A stretch of 64,000 nt of DNA from Noviherbaspirillum_A sp047237965. GTDB taxonomy: Bacteria > Pseudomonadota > Gammaproteobacteria > Burkholderiales > Burkholderiaceae_D. Where the stretch lies: positions 1,922,001-1,986,000 of the forward strand of contig NZ_JBDFLX010000001.1 in NCBI RefSeq assembly GCF_047237965.1, read 5' to 3'. The translations under genes and the position numbers were made by a program. Under the pieces are notes generated by a model. That model ran no database searches. It saw only the letters and a list, made by a program, of their open reading frames with translations, and had not been told where the DNA came from. Positions 44,338 to 53,132 of this stretch are shown here, piece after piece (the first letter of the stretch is position 1; each line of letters starts with the position of its first letter).

Positions 44338-44365
44338 AAAGGCAGACTCGGTCTGCCTTTTTTTG
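44338..44365 (+). terminator. Terminator of the Ala/Pro/Lys-rich gene
   Basis: AAAGGCAGAC-TCG-GTCTGCCTTTTTTT: 10-base-pair stem and a T-run, just before the DUF192 gene, which therefore needs its own promoter or read-through. Confidence 0.9.
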
Positions 44366-44381
44366 GTTTACACTGCTGCCC

Positions 44382-44825
44382 ATGAAAATTCCGACATTCG
44401 TTTCTATTCTGGCCACTGCCCTCCTGCCGCTTGGCAGCGCTCACGCAGAGCCGCAATTCCCTGTCGTTTCCCTGACCGCCGGCATGTATGTCATACAGGC
44501 CGAAGTCGCAGCCACCGAGGCGCAACGCCAGCAAGGTCTGATGTTCAGGGAAAAACTGGCGTCCAATGCCGGCATGGTGTTCGTGTTCAATCGGCCCGCC
44601 CAGGTTTGCATGTGGATGAAAAACACTCTGGTGCCGCTATCGGTCGCCTTTATTGACGACGGCGGCAAGATCATCAACATCGAAGAAATGCAGCCGCAAA
44701 CCACCAATTCCCATTGCGCCGGCAGCCAGGCGAGCTATGCGCTGGAAATGAACAAGGGATGGTTTGCGCAGAAAAATATCAAGCCGGGCACCGTGATTGC
44801 CGGACTACCGAAGGCGCGTCAATAG
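44382..44825 (+). CDS. DUF192-family exported protein
   Basis: A 147-residue exported protein of the DUF192 family. A signal peptide (ILATALLPLGSAHA) precedes the single domain with EAQRQQGLMFREKL, MVFVFNRPAQVCMWMKNTL and ALEMNKGWFAQKNI. DUF192 proteins are widespread in bacteria and archaea and their activity is not established. The start is only 16 bases after the terminator stem, so its promoter overlaps the neighbour's end. Convergent with rpsT. Confidence 0.88.
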   Translation: MKIPTFVSILATALLPLGSAHAEPQFPVVSLTAGMYVIQAEVAATEAQRQQGLMFREKLASNAGMVFVFNRPAQVCMWMKNTLVPLSVAFIDDGGKIINIEEMQPQTTNSHCAGSQASYALEMNKGWFAQKNIKPGTVIAGLPKARQ

Positions 44826-44880
44826 TCAGCTGTAATAGCAGTTCTGCAGAGACTGCCGCTTTTTCTGGTTCGAGAAACAC

Positions 44881-44914
44881 AAAAACCCCGCCAGCTCCAA
44901 GACTGGCGGGGTTT
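44881..44914 (-). terminator. Terminator of rpsT
   Basis: AAACCCCGCCAG (44883-44894) and its complement (44903-44914) with an 8-base loop; A-run at the left gives the T-run of the rpsT transcript. It may also serve the converging DUF192 gene. Confidence 0.9.
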
Positions 44915-44961
44915 CGCTAGCTCTGCAACGTCCGGCCAGTCGATGACTGGCCAGATGCTAT

Positions 44962-45225
44962 TTAGGCCAGTGCTTTCAGCGCAGCGGACAGACGGCTCTT
45001 GTGGCGAGCTGCCTTGTTCTTGTGGATGATTTTCTTGTCGGCGATGCGATCGATGATCGAGATCGAGGACTGGAAAACCTGGGTCGCTGCGGACTTGTCG
45101 CCACCTTCGATTGCCTTGCGCACTGCCTTGATGGCGGTACGCAGCGTCGAACGCTGGCTGGAGTTGTGTGCGTTCTGCTTGACTGCTTGACGAGCACGCT
45201 TGCGTGCTTGTGCGGTATTTGCCAT
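44962..45225 (-). CDS. rpsT: 30S ribosomal protein S20
   Basis: An 87-residue S20, a primary 16S rRNA-binding protein of helical fold: MANTAQARKRARQAVKQNAH, IKAVRKAIEGGDKSAATQVF and a C-terminal KAARHKSRLSAALKAL. Divergent from murJ with a MITE-like repeat between them; this rpsT-murJ neighbourhood is usual in Burkholderiales. Complete. Confidence 0.97.
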   Translation of the reverse strand: MANTAQARKRARQAVKQNAHNSSQRSTLRTAIKAVRKAIEGGDKSAATQVFQSSISIIDRIADKKIIHKNKAARHKSRLSAALKALA

Positions 45226-45333
45226 GAAATTCCCTAAACGTGGTCGGTTGCGTTCGCAACACCTACCAGTTGCGAAACCAATTCAATAAAGCCCCGGATT
45301 ATAAACCGTTTTCCACCGGGCGGTAAAGCACTA

Positions 45334-45490
45334 ATACCAATCCCAACCCATAACGCGCCGTGACACCGTGTATTTTCCCGCCTGGCTGCGTTGGGATCGT
45401 CGTCAATAGCCGGGCTATTGACTCTTACCCGTCTTGCCAGCCGACAAATCCAGCGATTTCATCTGACACGTTATGGATTGGGATTGGTAT
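45334..45490. repeat. MITE-like element with 22-bp terminal inverted repeats
   Basis: The ends ATACCAATCCCAACCCATAACG (45334-45355) and CGTTATGGATTGGGATTGGTAT (45469-45490) are inverted repeats with one mismatch in 22. The 113-base interior holds its own hairpin, AATAGCC-G-GGCTATT, and CTGGCTG/CAGCC pairs. There is no open frame. Size, long terminal inverted repeats and internal structure fit a non-autonomous mobile repeat (MITE) or a REP-like element. I could not look for further copies. Confidence 0.7.
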
Positions 45491-45547
45491 GGCGCTTCGC
45501 GCCGGCACAATACCGTGGACTTGTCTGGGCTGCAACCCCTGCCGGGC

Positions 45548-45553
45548 TATAAT
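45548..45553 (+). promoter_or_regulatory. -10 box of murJ
   Basis: TATAAT ends 7 bases before the murJ ATG at 45561. The nearest -35 candidate TTGTCT (45521-45526) is 21 bases upstream, longer than ideal. No ribosome site lies between, so a leaderless message is predicted. Confidence 0.55.
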
Positions 45554-45560
45554 GCCGGCC

Positions 45561-47111
45561 ATGAATTTGCATAGAACCCTTGCCGCGGTGTCAGGCATGA
45601 CCATGGTGTCCCGGGTAACCGGCCTGATCCGCGAGTTTCTGATTGCCCGCGCATTTGGCGCTTCCTCCTACACCGACGCTTTCTTCGTTGCCTTCCGGAT
45701 CCCCAACCTGCTGCGTCGCCTGTTTGCTGAGGGCGCGTTTTCCCAGGCTTTCGTTCCCATATTGGCTGAATACAAGAATCAGAAGGGCGAAGCGGCCACC
45801 CGCAGTCTGGTCGACCATGTAGCCACCATCCTGCTCTGGACCCTGCTTGCCACCTGCGCGCTCGGCATTCTGGCTTCGCCGGTGGTGGTGTATCTGATGG
45901 CAACCGGCCTGAAGTCTGATCCCGAGGCATTCTCCGCCGCGGTGACGATGACCCGCATCATGTTTCCCTACATCGTCTTCATGTCGCTGGTGGCGCTGGC
46001 GGGCGGCATTCTGAACACCTGGAGGCAATTCAAGGTGGCGGCATTCACACCCGTCCTGCTCAACCTGAGTTTCATCGCGGCCGCGCTATTCCTGGCGCCC
46101 CTGCTCGATCAGCCGGTATACGCGCTCGCCATCGCAGTCTTCATCGGCGGCGTGCTGCAACTGGCGATACAGATTCCTTCCCTCGTCCGGATAGGGATGC
46201 TGCCCCGGCTTTCGTGGAATCCGCGCATTGCCCTGTCGGATGCGGGCGTGCGGCGGGTGCTGCGGCAGATGGTACCGGCCACCTTTGCCGTGTCGGTCGC
46301 CCAGATTAGCCTGATCATCAATACCAACATCGCTTCCCATCTGGAAAATGGCAGCGTTTCCTGGCTGTCGTATGCCGACCGGCTGATGGAATTGCCAACC
46401 GGCCTGCTGGGCGTGGCCCTGGGCACCATCCTGTTGCCCAGTCTTTCCAAGGCACATGCGGACCGCGACTCGGCTGAATATTCCGCGCTGCTCGACTGGG
46501 GATTGCGCCTGACCTTCCTGCTGGCCCTGCCCGCCGCGGTGGCGCTGGCCTCCCTGTCGGAACCGATCACGACGACGCTCTTTCACTACGGCAAATTCGA
46601 TGTGCAGTCAGTCAACATGACTGGCCGCGCCCTGATTGCTTACGGCGTCGGCCTGATTGGCCTGATTGTCGTGAAGATACTCGCGCCGGGCTTTTATGCG
46701 CGCCAGGATATCCGCACGCCGGTGAAGATCGCCATCGGCGTGCTGATCGCCACGCAGTTGATGAATATGGTGTTTGTTCCCTGGATCGCGCACGCCGGAC
46801 TGGCCCTGTCGATCGGCCTGGGCGCCTGCCTGAATGCCGGGTTTCTCTTCCTGGGACTGAGGCGCCGCGGCATTTACCAGGTGCAGGCGGGTTGGGGCCT
46901 GTTCCTGGCGCGACTGGCTGGCGCGCTGTTTCTGCTGGCCGGAACGACGATGTGGGTGGCTGCGCACTTCGACTGGATTGCGATGCAGGCCCATCCCCTG
47001 CTGCGCATGGGCGCACTGTTTCTGGTGATGGCAGTGGGCGGCGCGGTGTATTTCGGCGCCCTGCTGCTGACCGGATTCCGCTTTGCCAACTTCAAACGCA
47101 TTGCGCGTTGA
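45561..47111 (+). CDS. murJ: Lipid II flippase MurJ
   Basis: A 516-residue, 14-helix MOP-superfamily transporter that flips lipid II across the inner membrane for peptidoglycan synthesis. It begins MNLHRTLAAVSGMTMVSRVTG and continues LIREFLIARAFGAS and FRIPNLLRRLFAEGAFSQAF. ATG 45561 is chosen from the conserved start; an in-frame ATG at 45552 lies within the TATAAT box and is less likely. Followed after 53 bases by a SirB1-type gene. Confidence 0.95.
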   Translation: MNLHRTLAAVSGMTMVSRVTGLIREFLIARAFGASSYTDAFFVAFRIPNLLRRLFAEGAFSQAFVPILAEYKNQKGEAATRSLVDHVATILLWTLLATCALGILASPVVVYLMATGLKSDPEAFSAAVTMTRIMFPYIVFMSLVALAGGILNTWRQFKVAAFTPVLLNLSFIAAALFLAPLLDQPVYALAIAVFIGGVLQLAIQIPSLVRIGMLPRLSWNPRIALSDAGVRRVLRQMVPATFAVSVAQISLIINTNIASHLENGSVSWLSYADRLMELPTGLLGVALGTILLPSLSKAHADRDSAEYSALLDWGLRLTFLLALPAAVALASLSEPITTTLFHYGKFDVQSVNMTGRALIAYGVGLIGLIVVKILAPGFYARQDIRTPVKIAIGVLIATQLMNMVFVPWIAHAGLALSIGLGACLNAGFLFLGLRRRGIYQVQAGWGLFLARLAGALFLLAGTTMWVAAHFDWIAMQAHPLLRMGALFLVMAVGGAVYFGALLLTGFRFANFKRIAR

Positions 47112-47164
47112 GCAATGTCGTCCGGATTCGTGCAACGCCGGAGCCAGTCCACGGTCAGACCACC

Positions 47165-47998
47165 ATGATCAAGAATCTCGATTTCTTCGCGGCGCTGGTG
47201 CAGCAGGACAATACCATTCCGCTATTTGAGGCGGCATTGTCGATTGCCCAGGATGCCGATGCGCAACTCGACCTGGCGGCAACCCAGCTTCAGGTCGATA
47301 CCATGGCGGCGCGCCTGCGCCGCAGGCTGCCGTCGGATACCTCGCCGGTGCAGAAACTGCGGCTGCTCAACCATTTCTTTTATCAGGAACTGGGATTTGC
47401 CGGGAATATCAACGACTATTACGATCCGTCGAACAGCTACCTGAACCGCGTGCTCGACTCGCGGCGCGGCATCCCGATTTCCCTGGCGGTGCTTTACATG
47501 GAACTGGCGCACCAGATCGGTCTGGATATCAAGGGCATCTCATTCCCGGGACATTTCCTGATGAAGCTGTCGGTGCAGTCCGGCGATATCGTGCTTGATC
47601 CGCTCAACGGCGCCAGCCTGTCGCGCGAAGAGCTGGAAGAGCGGCTGGAGCCCTATCTTTCGCAGAGCCCGGACCGGGACAGCGCGCTCTCCGCCTATCT
47701 GCATGAAGCCCGGCCACGGGAAATCCTGGTGCGCATGCTGCGCAACCTGAAAGCGCTGTATTTCGAGCGCGCCGAATGGGAGCTGGCGTTGGGCGTGCAG
47801 CAGCGGCTGGTAATCCTGCTGCCCGACGACCTGGCCGAACGACGCGACCGCGGCATGGCCTATGCCAACCTGGAGTGCCCGCAGGCGGCCCTGAAGGATA
47901 TCGAAGACTATCTGGAGCAACGGCCGCACGCTCAGGATGCAGGGATGCTGCGCCAGATGCTCCCTTCCCTGAAGGAAGCGGCGCGGCGCCTGAACTGA
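47165..47998 (+). CDS. SirB1-family protein (transglutaminase-like plus TPR)
   Basis: A 277-residue protein with an N-terminal transglutaminase-like domain of the SirB1 type (NHFFYQELGFAGNINDYYDP, RGIPISLAVLYMELAHQIGL, GISFPGHFLMKL, DPLNGASLSREEL) and C-terminal TPR-like helices (MLRNLKALYFERAEWELAL). In this branch the usual catalytic cysteine seems to be replaced (RRGIPISLAVLYME), so enzymatic activity is doubtful. ATG 47165 is the family start; a frame from 46892 overlaps murJ. Function unknown. Confidence 0.87.
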   Translation: MIKNLDFFAALVQQDNTIPLFEAALSIAQDADAQLDLAATQLQVDTMAARLRRRLPSDTSPVQKLRLLNHFFYQELGFAGNINDYYDPSNSYLNRVLDSRRGIPISLAVLYMELAHQIGLDIKGISFPGHFLMKLSVQSGDIVLDPLNGASLSREELEERLEPYLSQSPDRDSALSAYLHEARPREILVRMLRNLKALYFERAEWELALGVQQRLVILLPDDLAERRDRGMAYANLECPQAALKDIEDYLEQRPHAQDAGMLRQMLPSLKEAARRLN

Positions 47999-48026
47999 GC
48001 CGGAGGGGGCTCTGGGCCCTGCGGCA

Positions 48027-49955
48027 TCAGGCCTTGCTTCTGGCTTCGATCGCTTCCCATTTCTCCAGGCTGGCCATCAATTGCTCGTCCAGCTGCGCAT
48101 AGCGCTCGTTGAGCTTCTTGACCTCCGTCGGCTGCTCGCGATACAGGTTGGGATCGGCCAGCTTTTCCGTGATCGACTTCTGCTCGGCTTCCAGCGCGGC
48201 GATTTGGGCTGGCAGTTCGTCCAGTTCACGCTGCTCCTTCGAACTGAGCCTCTTTGCCTTGGGCGCGGGTGCGGCCGCTGGCGCTGGCGCCGATGCGGCA
48301 GGCTTTTCCTTTTGCGGCGCCCTGGCTTCCGCCTTCGACGCAGTGGTACGCGGCTCGGGTACGGCGCGCACCCGCTCCCAGTCGGTATAGCCGCCGATGT
48401 ATTCCTTCCAGTTGCCGTCCCCCTCGGCCACGATCACCTGGGTAACGACGTTGTCCAGGAACATGCGGTCGTGGCTGACCAGGAATACCGTGCCGTCATA
48501 TTCTTCAAGCAGCTCTTCCAGCAGCTCCAGCGTGTCGATGTCGAGGTCGTTGGTGGGTTCGTCCAGCACCAGCACATTGGCCGGCTTGGCAAACAGCCGC
48601 GCCAGCAGCAGCCGGTTGCGCTCGCCTCCCGACAGGGACTTGACCGGCGAACGGGCCCGCTCGGGCGCAAACAGGAAGTCGTTCAGGTAAGTCATCACGT
48701 GCTTGCGCTGCCCGTTGATTTCGACCCAGTCGCTGCCCGGCGCAATGGTGTCAGCCAGGCTGGCTTCCTCGTTGAGCTGGGCGCGCATCTGATCGAAATA
48801 GGCCACCTGCAGGCGGGAGCCCTGGCGTATGGTGCCGCTGTCGGCCTGCTCCTCGCCGAGGATCAGCTTCAGCAGCGTGGTCTTGCCGGCGCCGTTCGGG
48901 CCGATCAGTCCGACCTTGTCGCCGCGCAGGATGGTGGCGCTGAAGTTGTTGACGATGACCTTGTCGCCGAAGGCCTTGCTGACATCGACCAGTTCCGCGA
49001 CGATCTTGCCGGAGCGGTCGCCGGTTGCCACATCGAGTTTCACCTGGCCCTGCTGTTCGCGCCGCGCACTGCGCTGAAGGCGCAGTTGCTCGAGGCGCCG
49101 CACCCGGCCCTCGTCGCGGGTACGGCGCGCCTGCACGCCCTTGCGTATCCAGACCTCTTCCTGCGCCAGGAACTTGTCGAACTTGGCGTTCTCCACTTCC
49201 TCGTTTTCCAGCAGTTCCGCCTTGCGGCTCTGGTAGGTCGTGAAGTTGCCCGGAAAGGACAGCAGGCGGCCACGGTCCAGTTCAATGATGCGTGTGGCGA
49301 CGTTGTCCAGGAAGCTGCGGTCATGGGTAATGAACAGCACGCTGCCGCGGAAGTCGCGCAACAGGCCTTCCAGCCACATGATGGAAGTGAAATCCAGATG
49401 GTTGGTCGGCTCGTCGAGCAGCAGCACATCCGGTGCGCTGACCAGCGCGCAGGCCAGCGCCACCCGCTTCTGCATGCCGCCTGACAGCGTGCCCATCAGG
49501 GACGACTTTTCCAGGTTCAGGCGGTCCAGCGTGGTTTCGACCCGGTTGTTCAATGTCCAGGCATCGGCGGCGTCAAGCCGCATCTGGATTTCATGCATGC
49601 GCTCCATCAGCGCGTCGTCGTTGTCGCCGCCGAACTGGGTGGTCAGATGGTCGTATTCCGCCAGCAGGCCAGGCAGGTCGCCCAGCCCTGCCGCAACGGC
49701 ATCGAACACCGACATGTCAGGCGAGAATTGCGGCTCCTGTTCCACGTAGGCGATTTTCAGGCCCTGCTGCATCACCATCAGGCCATCATCCAGTTTGGAT
49801 GTGCCGGCGATGATCTTCAGAAGCGAGGACTTGCCGGTGCCGTTACGGCCGATCAGCCCCACCCGCTCGGCCGGTTCCAGAGAGAATTCCGCATGATCGA
49901 GCAATGCAACGTGACCGAATGCCAACTGGGCATTGGAAAGGGAGATGACTGCCAT
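48027..49955 (-). CDS. uup: ABC-F ATPase, Uup type
   Basis: A 642-residue soluble tandem ATPase. Both nucleotide-binding domains are intact (GRNGTGKSSLLKII with SGGMQKRVALA; GPNGAGKTTLLKLI with SGGERNRLLLA), joined by the ABC-F linker, and the C-terminus has the Uup coiled-coil domain (KRLSSKEQRELDELPAQI...ERYAQLDEQLMASLEKWEAI) after an Ala/Pro-rich spacer. Uup binds DNA/ribosomes and affects precise excision of transposons and ribosome assembly. ATG 49955 is the conserved start. The gene is convergent with the SirB1-type gene and diverges from tRNA-Arg. Confidence 0.93.
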   Translation of the reverse strand: MAVISLSNAQLAFGHVALLDHAEFSLEPAERVGLIGRNGTGKSSLLKIIAGTSKLDDGLMVMQQGLKIAYVEQEPQFSPDMSVFDAVAAGLGDLPGLLAEYDHLTTQFGGDNDDALMERMHEIQMRLDAADAWTLNNRVETTLDRLNLEKSSLMGTLSGGMQKRVALACALVSAPDVLLLDEPTNHLDFTSIMWLEGLLRDFRGSVLFITHDRSFLDNVATRIIELDRGRLLSFPGNFTTYQSRKAELLENEEVENAKFDKFLAQEEVWIRKGVQARRTRDEGRVRRLEQLRLQRSARREQQGQVKLDVATGDRSGKIVAELVDVSKAFGDKVIVNNFSATILRGDKVGLIGPNGAGKTTLLKLILGEEQADSGTIRQGSRLQVAYFDQMRAQLNEEASLADTIAPGSDWVEINGQRKHVMTYLNDFLFAPERARSPVKSLSGGERNRLLLARLFAKPANVLVLDEPTNDLDIDTLELLEELLEEYDGTVFLVSHDRMFLDNVVTQVIVAEGDGNWKEYIGGYTDWERVRAVPEPRTTASKAEARAPQKEKPAASAPAPAAAPAPKAKRLSSKEQRELDELPAQIAALEAEQKSITEKLADPNLYREQPTEVKKLNERYAQLDEQLMASLEKWEAIEARSKA

Positions 49956-50034
49956 GGTGTTCCAGAGAGGGGGTGATCGGAGGCCGCATTGTACCGCCTG
50001 CGTCGGCGGGACTGGAGATTGCCGCAATGTCAGC

Positions 50035-50040
50035 TATAAT
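50035..50040 (+). promoter_or_regulatory. -10 box of tRNA-Arg
   Basis: TATAAT 40 bases upstream of the mature 5' end; no clear -35. Confidence 0.5.
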
Positions 50041-50080
50041 CTCGGGCGTAATTCAGCGCCCAGCGCTTTCTTACGCGCGT

Positions 50081-50155
50081 CTCGCCGTAGTTCAATGGAT
50101 AGAACGAGTGCCTCCTAAGCGCTAGATACAGGTTCGATTCCTGTCGGCGGGACCA
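50081..50155 (+). tRNA. tRNA-Arg (anticodon CCU)
   Basis: A 75-base tRNA with full cloverleaf: acceptor CTCGCCG/CGGCGGG with one U-G pair, D stem GTTC/GAAC, anticodon stem AGTGC/GCGCT with loop CTCCTAA (anticodon CCT at 50114-50116), T arm ACAGG-TTCGATT-CCTGT, discriminator A and encoded CCA at 50153-50155. It reads AGG arginine codons. No integrase or attachment duplication nearby. The flanking 220 bases to 50376 hold nothing I recognise. Confidence 0.95.
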
Positions 50156-50376
50156 AATTTCAGTGCAGCATCCACTATCGCCGGCCGACGCGCCCGCGTC
50201 TTGAGCCTCACTTGCACGCAACCCGTATAGACCCGCAAAACGGAACAATCCAGTCTCGACGGTGAGACTTCAGTCATGGCGGCCGACGCCGGTGCCTGCT
50301 TTATTGAAATCTTCCCTCCAGGCGCACCGCCGGCAGTTGCAGCGGCACGCCACGGGTCGGCGCTGAATCAGGCTGA

Positions 50377-50925
50377 TCAATGCTCCGTCACTTTGCCGCG
50401 CCAGGCGCCGGTTTCCTGTCCGCGGCTTTCCAGCATTTCCTTGAACCGCTTCAGGTTGCCCTTGAGCTGCATTTTCACCAGGCCAAGCGCGTCGCCTACC
50501 TTTTCATCCATGGTCTGCGGGTCGTAATCCATCTGCAGCATGATGCGCGTGACATTGTCGGAAATCTTGTGGAAGGTCGCCACGCCGGCATTTTTCACGC
50601 CGCCGGTACTGCGCCAGGCGATACGCTTGTCCGGGATCTGCTCCGTGATCTCGGCGTCCCATTCCTCCGGCTTGCCGGCGATGTCGGCGCGCCAGTGAAG
50701 ATGGGTGTCGTCTATCTGGCGAATTTCGTGCACGCTGTCCATGAACTTCGGAAAGTCCTCGAACTGTGTCCACTGGTTGTATGCCGTGCGCACCGGCACA
50801 TTCACATCGATCGATTCGGATGTGGAGGAAAGCATGCCCGATCCGCGCGATTTGCCCATCTGCTTGGACAACAACATGCCGCCAACGGCCAACGCAGCTA
50901 CTGTAACAAGTCTGTTAACCATCAT
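50377..50925 (-). CDS. SRPBCC / polyketide-cyclase-like protein
   Basis: A 182-residue protein with one membrane-spanning N-terminus (VTVAALAVGGMLL) and a START/SRPBCC domain: VPVRTAYNQWTQFEDFPKFM, HLHWRADIAGKPEEWDAEI and VGDALGLVKMQLKGNLKRFKEML. SRPBCC proteins bind hydrophobic ligands such as lipids or quinones; some are annotated as coenzyme Q-binding. The start has AGGAGA 5 bases upstream. A second ATG follows directly (50922). No operon partner. Confidence 0.87.
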   Translation of the reverse strand: MMVNRLVTVAALAVGGMLLSKQMGKSRGSGMLSSTSESIDVNVPVRTAYNQWTQFEDFPKFMDSVHEIRQIDDTHLHWRADIAGKPEEWDAEITEQIPDKRIAWRSTGGVKNAGVATFHKISDNVTRIMLQMDYDPQTMDEKVGDALGLVKMQLKGNLKRFKEMLESRGQETGAWRGKVTEH

Positions 50926-51271
50926 CGTTCTCCTGAGTAAGGCTCGGGGAGCCGTCTGACAAGCCGGCTGCAGAACCACGTAGATCAAGGCTGGACCGCG
51001 CGGGCTGTGCCGGTACTAGCGGATGACACTGCGGCCAACCGATTGGTTCGTATCACGCATTCCAGTTTTTAAATTCGATCAAACCACTGGATTGCAAGCG
51101 ATTACGGAAGGCCAGCGGCACAAAGCAGCGATCCGGCAGGCAGAAATGTGGTTTCGCGGCAACATGCGAGAAATTAATAGACGGAAACATCGTTGTTCAG
51201 GGGTATGACATCTTTCTCCATCCTTTATTGTTCACCTTTCGGCTGAAAGTCCGCCAATCGGCTAAACAATC
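50926..51271. other. Intergenic region without recognised features
   Basis: 346 bases between the divergent SRPBCC and FimV-like genes. There should be two promoters here, but I find no convincing pair of -35 and -10 boxes. A 61-residue frame at 51023-51208 has no ribosome site or family feature and I do not call it. CCGATTGG (near 51038) and CCAATCGG (near 51253) are distant inverted 8-mers of unknown meaning. Confidence 0.5.
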
Positions 51272-53074
51272 ATGATGCATCTTGCAAGACCACGTCCCGT
51301 GCAAAGGCTACTGCTATGCGTTGTGGCTACCTCCAGCCTTCCTGCGCAGGCACTGGGACTTGGGCCGCTCGCGCTGCAGTCCAGCCTCGGCAACCCGCTG
51401 CAGGCCACGATCCCGGTATATGGCCTTCCCAGCGAAGAGTTGACCGCCAACTGCCTGAAGGCACGTGTGACGACCCTGGATGGCAGCATGCTTTCCAAGC
51501 CAGCCGCTGCGGTAACCGGAAGCGGCGCCAATGCGAGCGTACGCATCACCGGCCGTGAAGGCATTGGCGAGCCGGCGGTCAGCATTACGGTGGAAATTGG
51601 CTGCGCGAACGCGGTCAGGCGTGAATACCAGGTATTGCTCGACCCGGTGCCGCTTGCGCAGCCGTCTGCCCCGCCTGCTGCCGACGTCAGGCAGCCCGGC
51701 CTGCCACAGCCAGCCCCGGTCAAAGCCAGAATCGCAAAGCCTGCAACCGCTGCGCCTTCAACAACTGCGGCGGCTTCGCCCACCGCTGCGCCTTCCCCAA
51801 CTGTGGCGCAACGCAGGACCGCCGCGCCCTCCCCGCCCAGCAAGAAACCGGCGGAAGGCAAGAGCGTGCTGGCGCTGTCCACCGGCGATGCCGAAATTGA
51901 ACAGGTGCGTACCAACCTGGTTCTGCGTTATGCGACCAGCCTGTCCGAGCCGCGCGTGGCCAATGACCCGGCCAGACTGGCTGCCCTGCGCGCCGATCAG
52001 CAACGCGTGGCGGCACTGCTGCGTGGAGAGAACCCGGCCGTCGGCGTTCAGGCCCAGTTGCAGGATGCGCAACTCGCGCTGAAGACAGCCAGGCAGGATG
52101 CGCTGGAGGCCAGGCGCCAGGTGGATGACGAACGCAAGGCCCTGGAAACGGAACGGCAGAGCATGATCCCGGCGCTGTGGGCCACTCTGCTGGCAGTGCT
52201 GGCGTTCGTCGGCATGGCGCTCAGCGGCTGGCTGCTATGGCGTCGCCGCCAGGACCAGCGCCGTCACCAGGACGAACTGGCGATACTTGCCATGCCGTTC
52301 GATACAGCGATGCCGGAAACCAGTGCAGGCAATGTCCCGGCACCGTCTGGCGCAGACCGGACGCACCCGGTTCCCGCCGCAATGCCCCAGGAGCCGGTGC
52401 CAGCCGACCCCCTGGCGCCAGAGGCCATCCCGCCCACGCCATTCGAGTGGGGGACGCATCCGCATGAAGTCCCGGTGGCGACCACGCCGCCGGAGGCGGT
52501 GGACATGCCGGCGTCATGGCAACTGATCGAACAACAGATAGATGGCCTGCGCGATCAACCGCGCGCGCCGGCCGAGATGGCGGTGCAGGTCATGGCGGAC
52601 GGCCCTGCGCAAAGCCATGCCACGCAGGTGGCCGACATGTTGCTGGCTGCCGAAAGCTGGATGGCCGAACATAATCCGAAACGGGCGGCAGACTTGCTGC
52701 AGCCTTATCTGGAACGCGAGGACATGCTGTCCCCGGCGCCTGGCCTGTATCTCCTGACGCTGTACCGGACCCTGGAAGACGAGGGCCGGATACAAGCGGT
52801 CAAGACGCAGCTTCAGGCCTGGTTCCCGGAGGAAGTCAGCCAGTGGAGCGCAGGCGCACAGGGGCGCCGCACTATCGCCGATTTCCCCGGCGTGCAGGCA
52901 ATGATCGATACCTTGAAAGGCAGCGACGCCCTGCCGTCTTACCTGAGGGGCTTGTTACTGGCGCCGGAACCATTCGACTTTTCCACCTACCGCGAGATTG
53001 TCCGTGCCATCGGCATCGCCGACGAGGCTGTGAAAACAGCCGAGATTTCAACCATGACGCTGGACTTTCATTGA
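51272..53074 (+). CDS. FimV-like inner-membrane protein
   Basis: A 600-residue protein resembling FimV/HubP polar landmark or pilus-assembly proteins. A signal peptide ends AQALGLGP; then comes the FimV-type N-terminal domain (LGLGPLALQSSLGNPLQATI, with C60- and C110-region cysteines), a low-complexity Pro/Ala/Thr linker, a single membrane helix near residues 297-320 (ALWATLLAVLAFVGMALSGW) and a cytoplasmic helical C-terminal half (TQVADMLLAAESWMAEHNPK). No LysM motif is obvious. FimV recruits type IV pilus and chemotaxis parts to the pole. The neighbour TPR gene is 58 bases on. Confidence 0.8.
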   Translation: MMHLARPRPVQRLLLCVVATSSLPAQALGLGPLALQSSLGNPLQATIPVYGLPSEELTANCLKARVTTLDGSMLSKPAAAVTGSGANASVRITGREGIGEPAVSITVEIGCANAVRREYQVLLDPVPLAQPSAPPAADVRQPGLPQPAPVKARIAKPATAAPSTTAAASPTAAPSPTVAQRRTAAPSPPSKKPAEGKSVLALSTGDAEIEQVRTNLVLRYATSLSEPRVANDPARLAALRADQQRVAALLRGENPAVGVQAQLQDAQLALKTARQDALEARRQVDDERKALETERQSMIPALWATLLAVLAFVGMALSGWLLWRRRQDQRRHQDELAILAMPFDTAMPETSAGNVPAPSGADRTHPVPAAMPQEPVPADPLAPEAIPPTPFEWGTHPHEVPVATTPPEAVDMPASWQLIEQQIDGLRDQPRAPAEMAVQVMADGPAQSHATQVADMLLAAESWMAEHNPKRAADLLQPYLEREDMLSPAPGLYLLTLYRTLEDEGRIQAVKTQLQAWFPEEVSQWSAGAQGRRTIADFPGVQAMIDTLKGSDALPSYLRGLLLAPEPFDFSTYREIVRAIGIADEAVKTAEISTMTLDFH

Positions 53075-53132
53075 ACAGTTCCTGCGCCGATGTACCATAT
53101 GGTTTCTCTCCATCATCTACCTTGAATAAACC

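Larger units (their letters stand above)
45226..45560. other. Intergenic region rpsT-murJ
   Basis: 335 bases without a gene. It contains the rpsT upstream region, the MITE-like element at 45334-45490 and the murJ promoter. The frame running into murJ from 45360 covers this repeat and is not coding. Confidence 0.7.

Noticed and set aside
50081..50155. tRNA-Arg as a genomic-island attachment site
   Set aside because: No integrase, no repeat of the tRNA end and ordinary genes on both sides.
51023..51208. 61-residue frame upstream of the FimV-like gene
   Set aside because: No ribosome site, no family feature and unusual composition.
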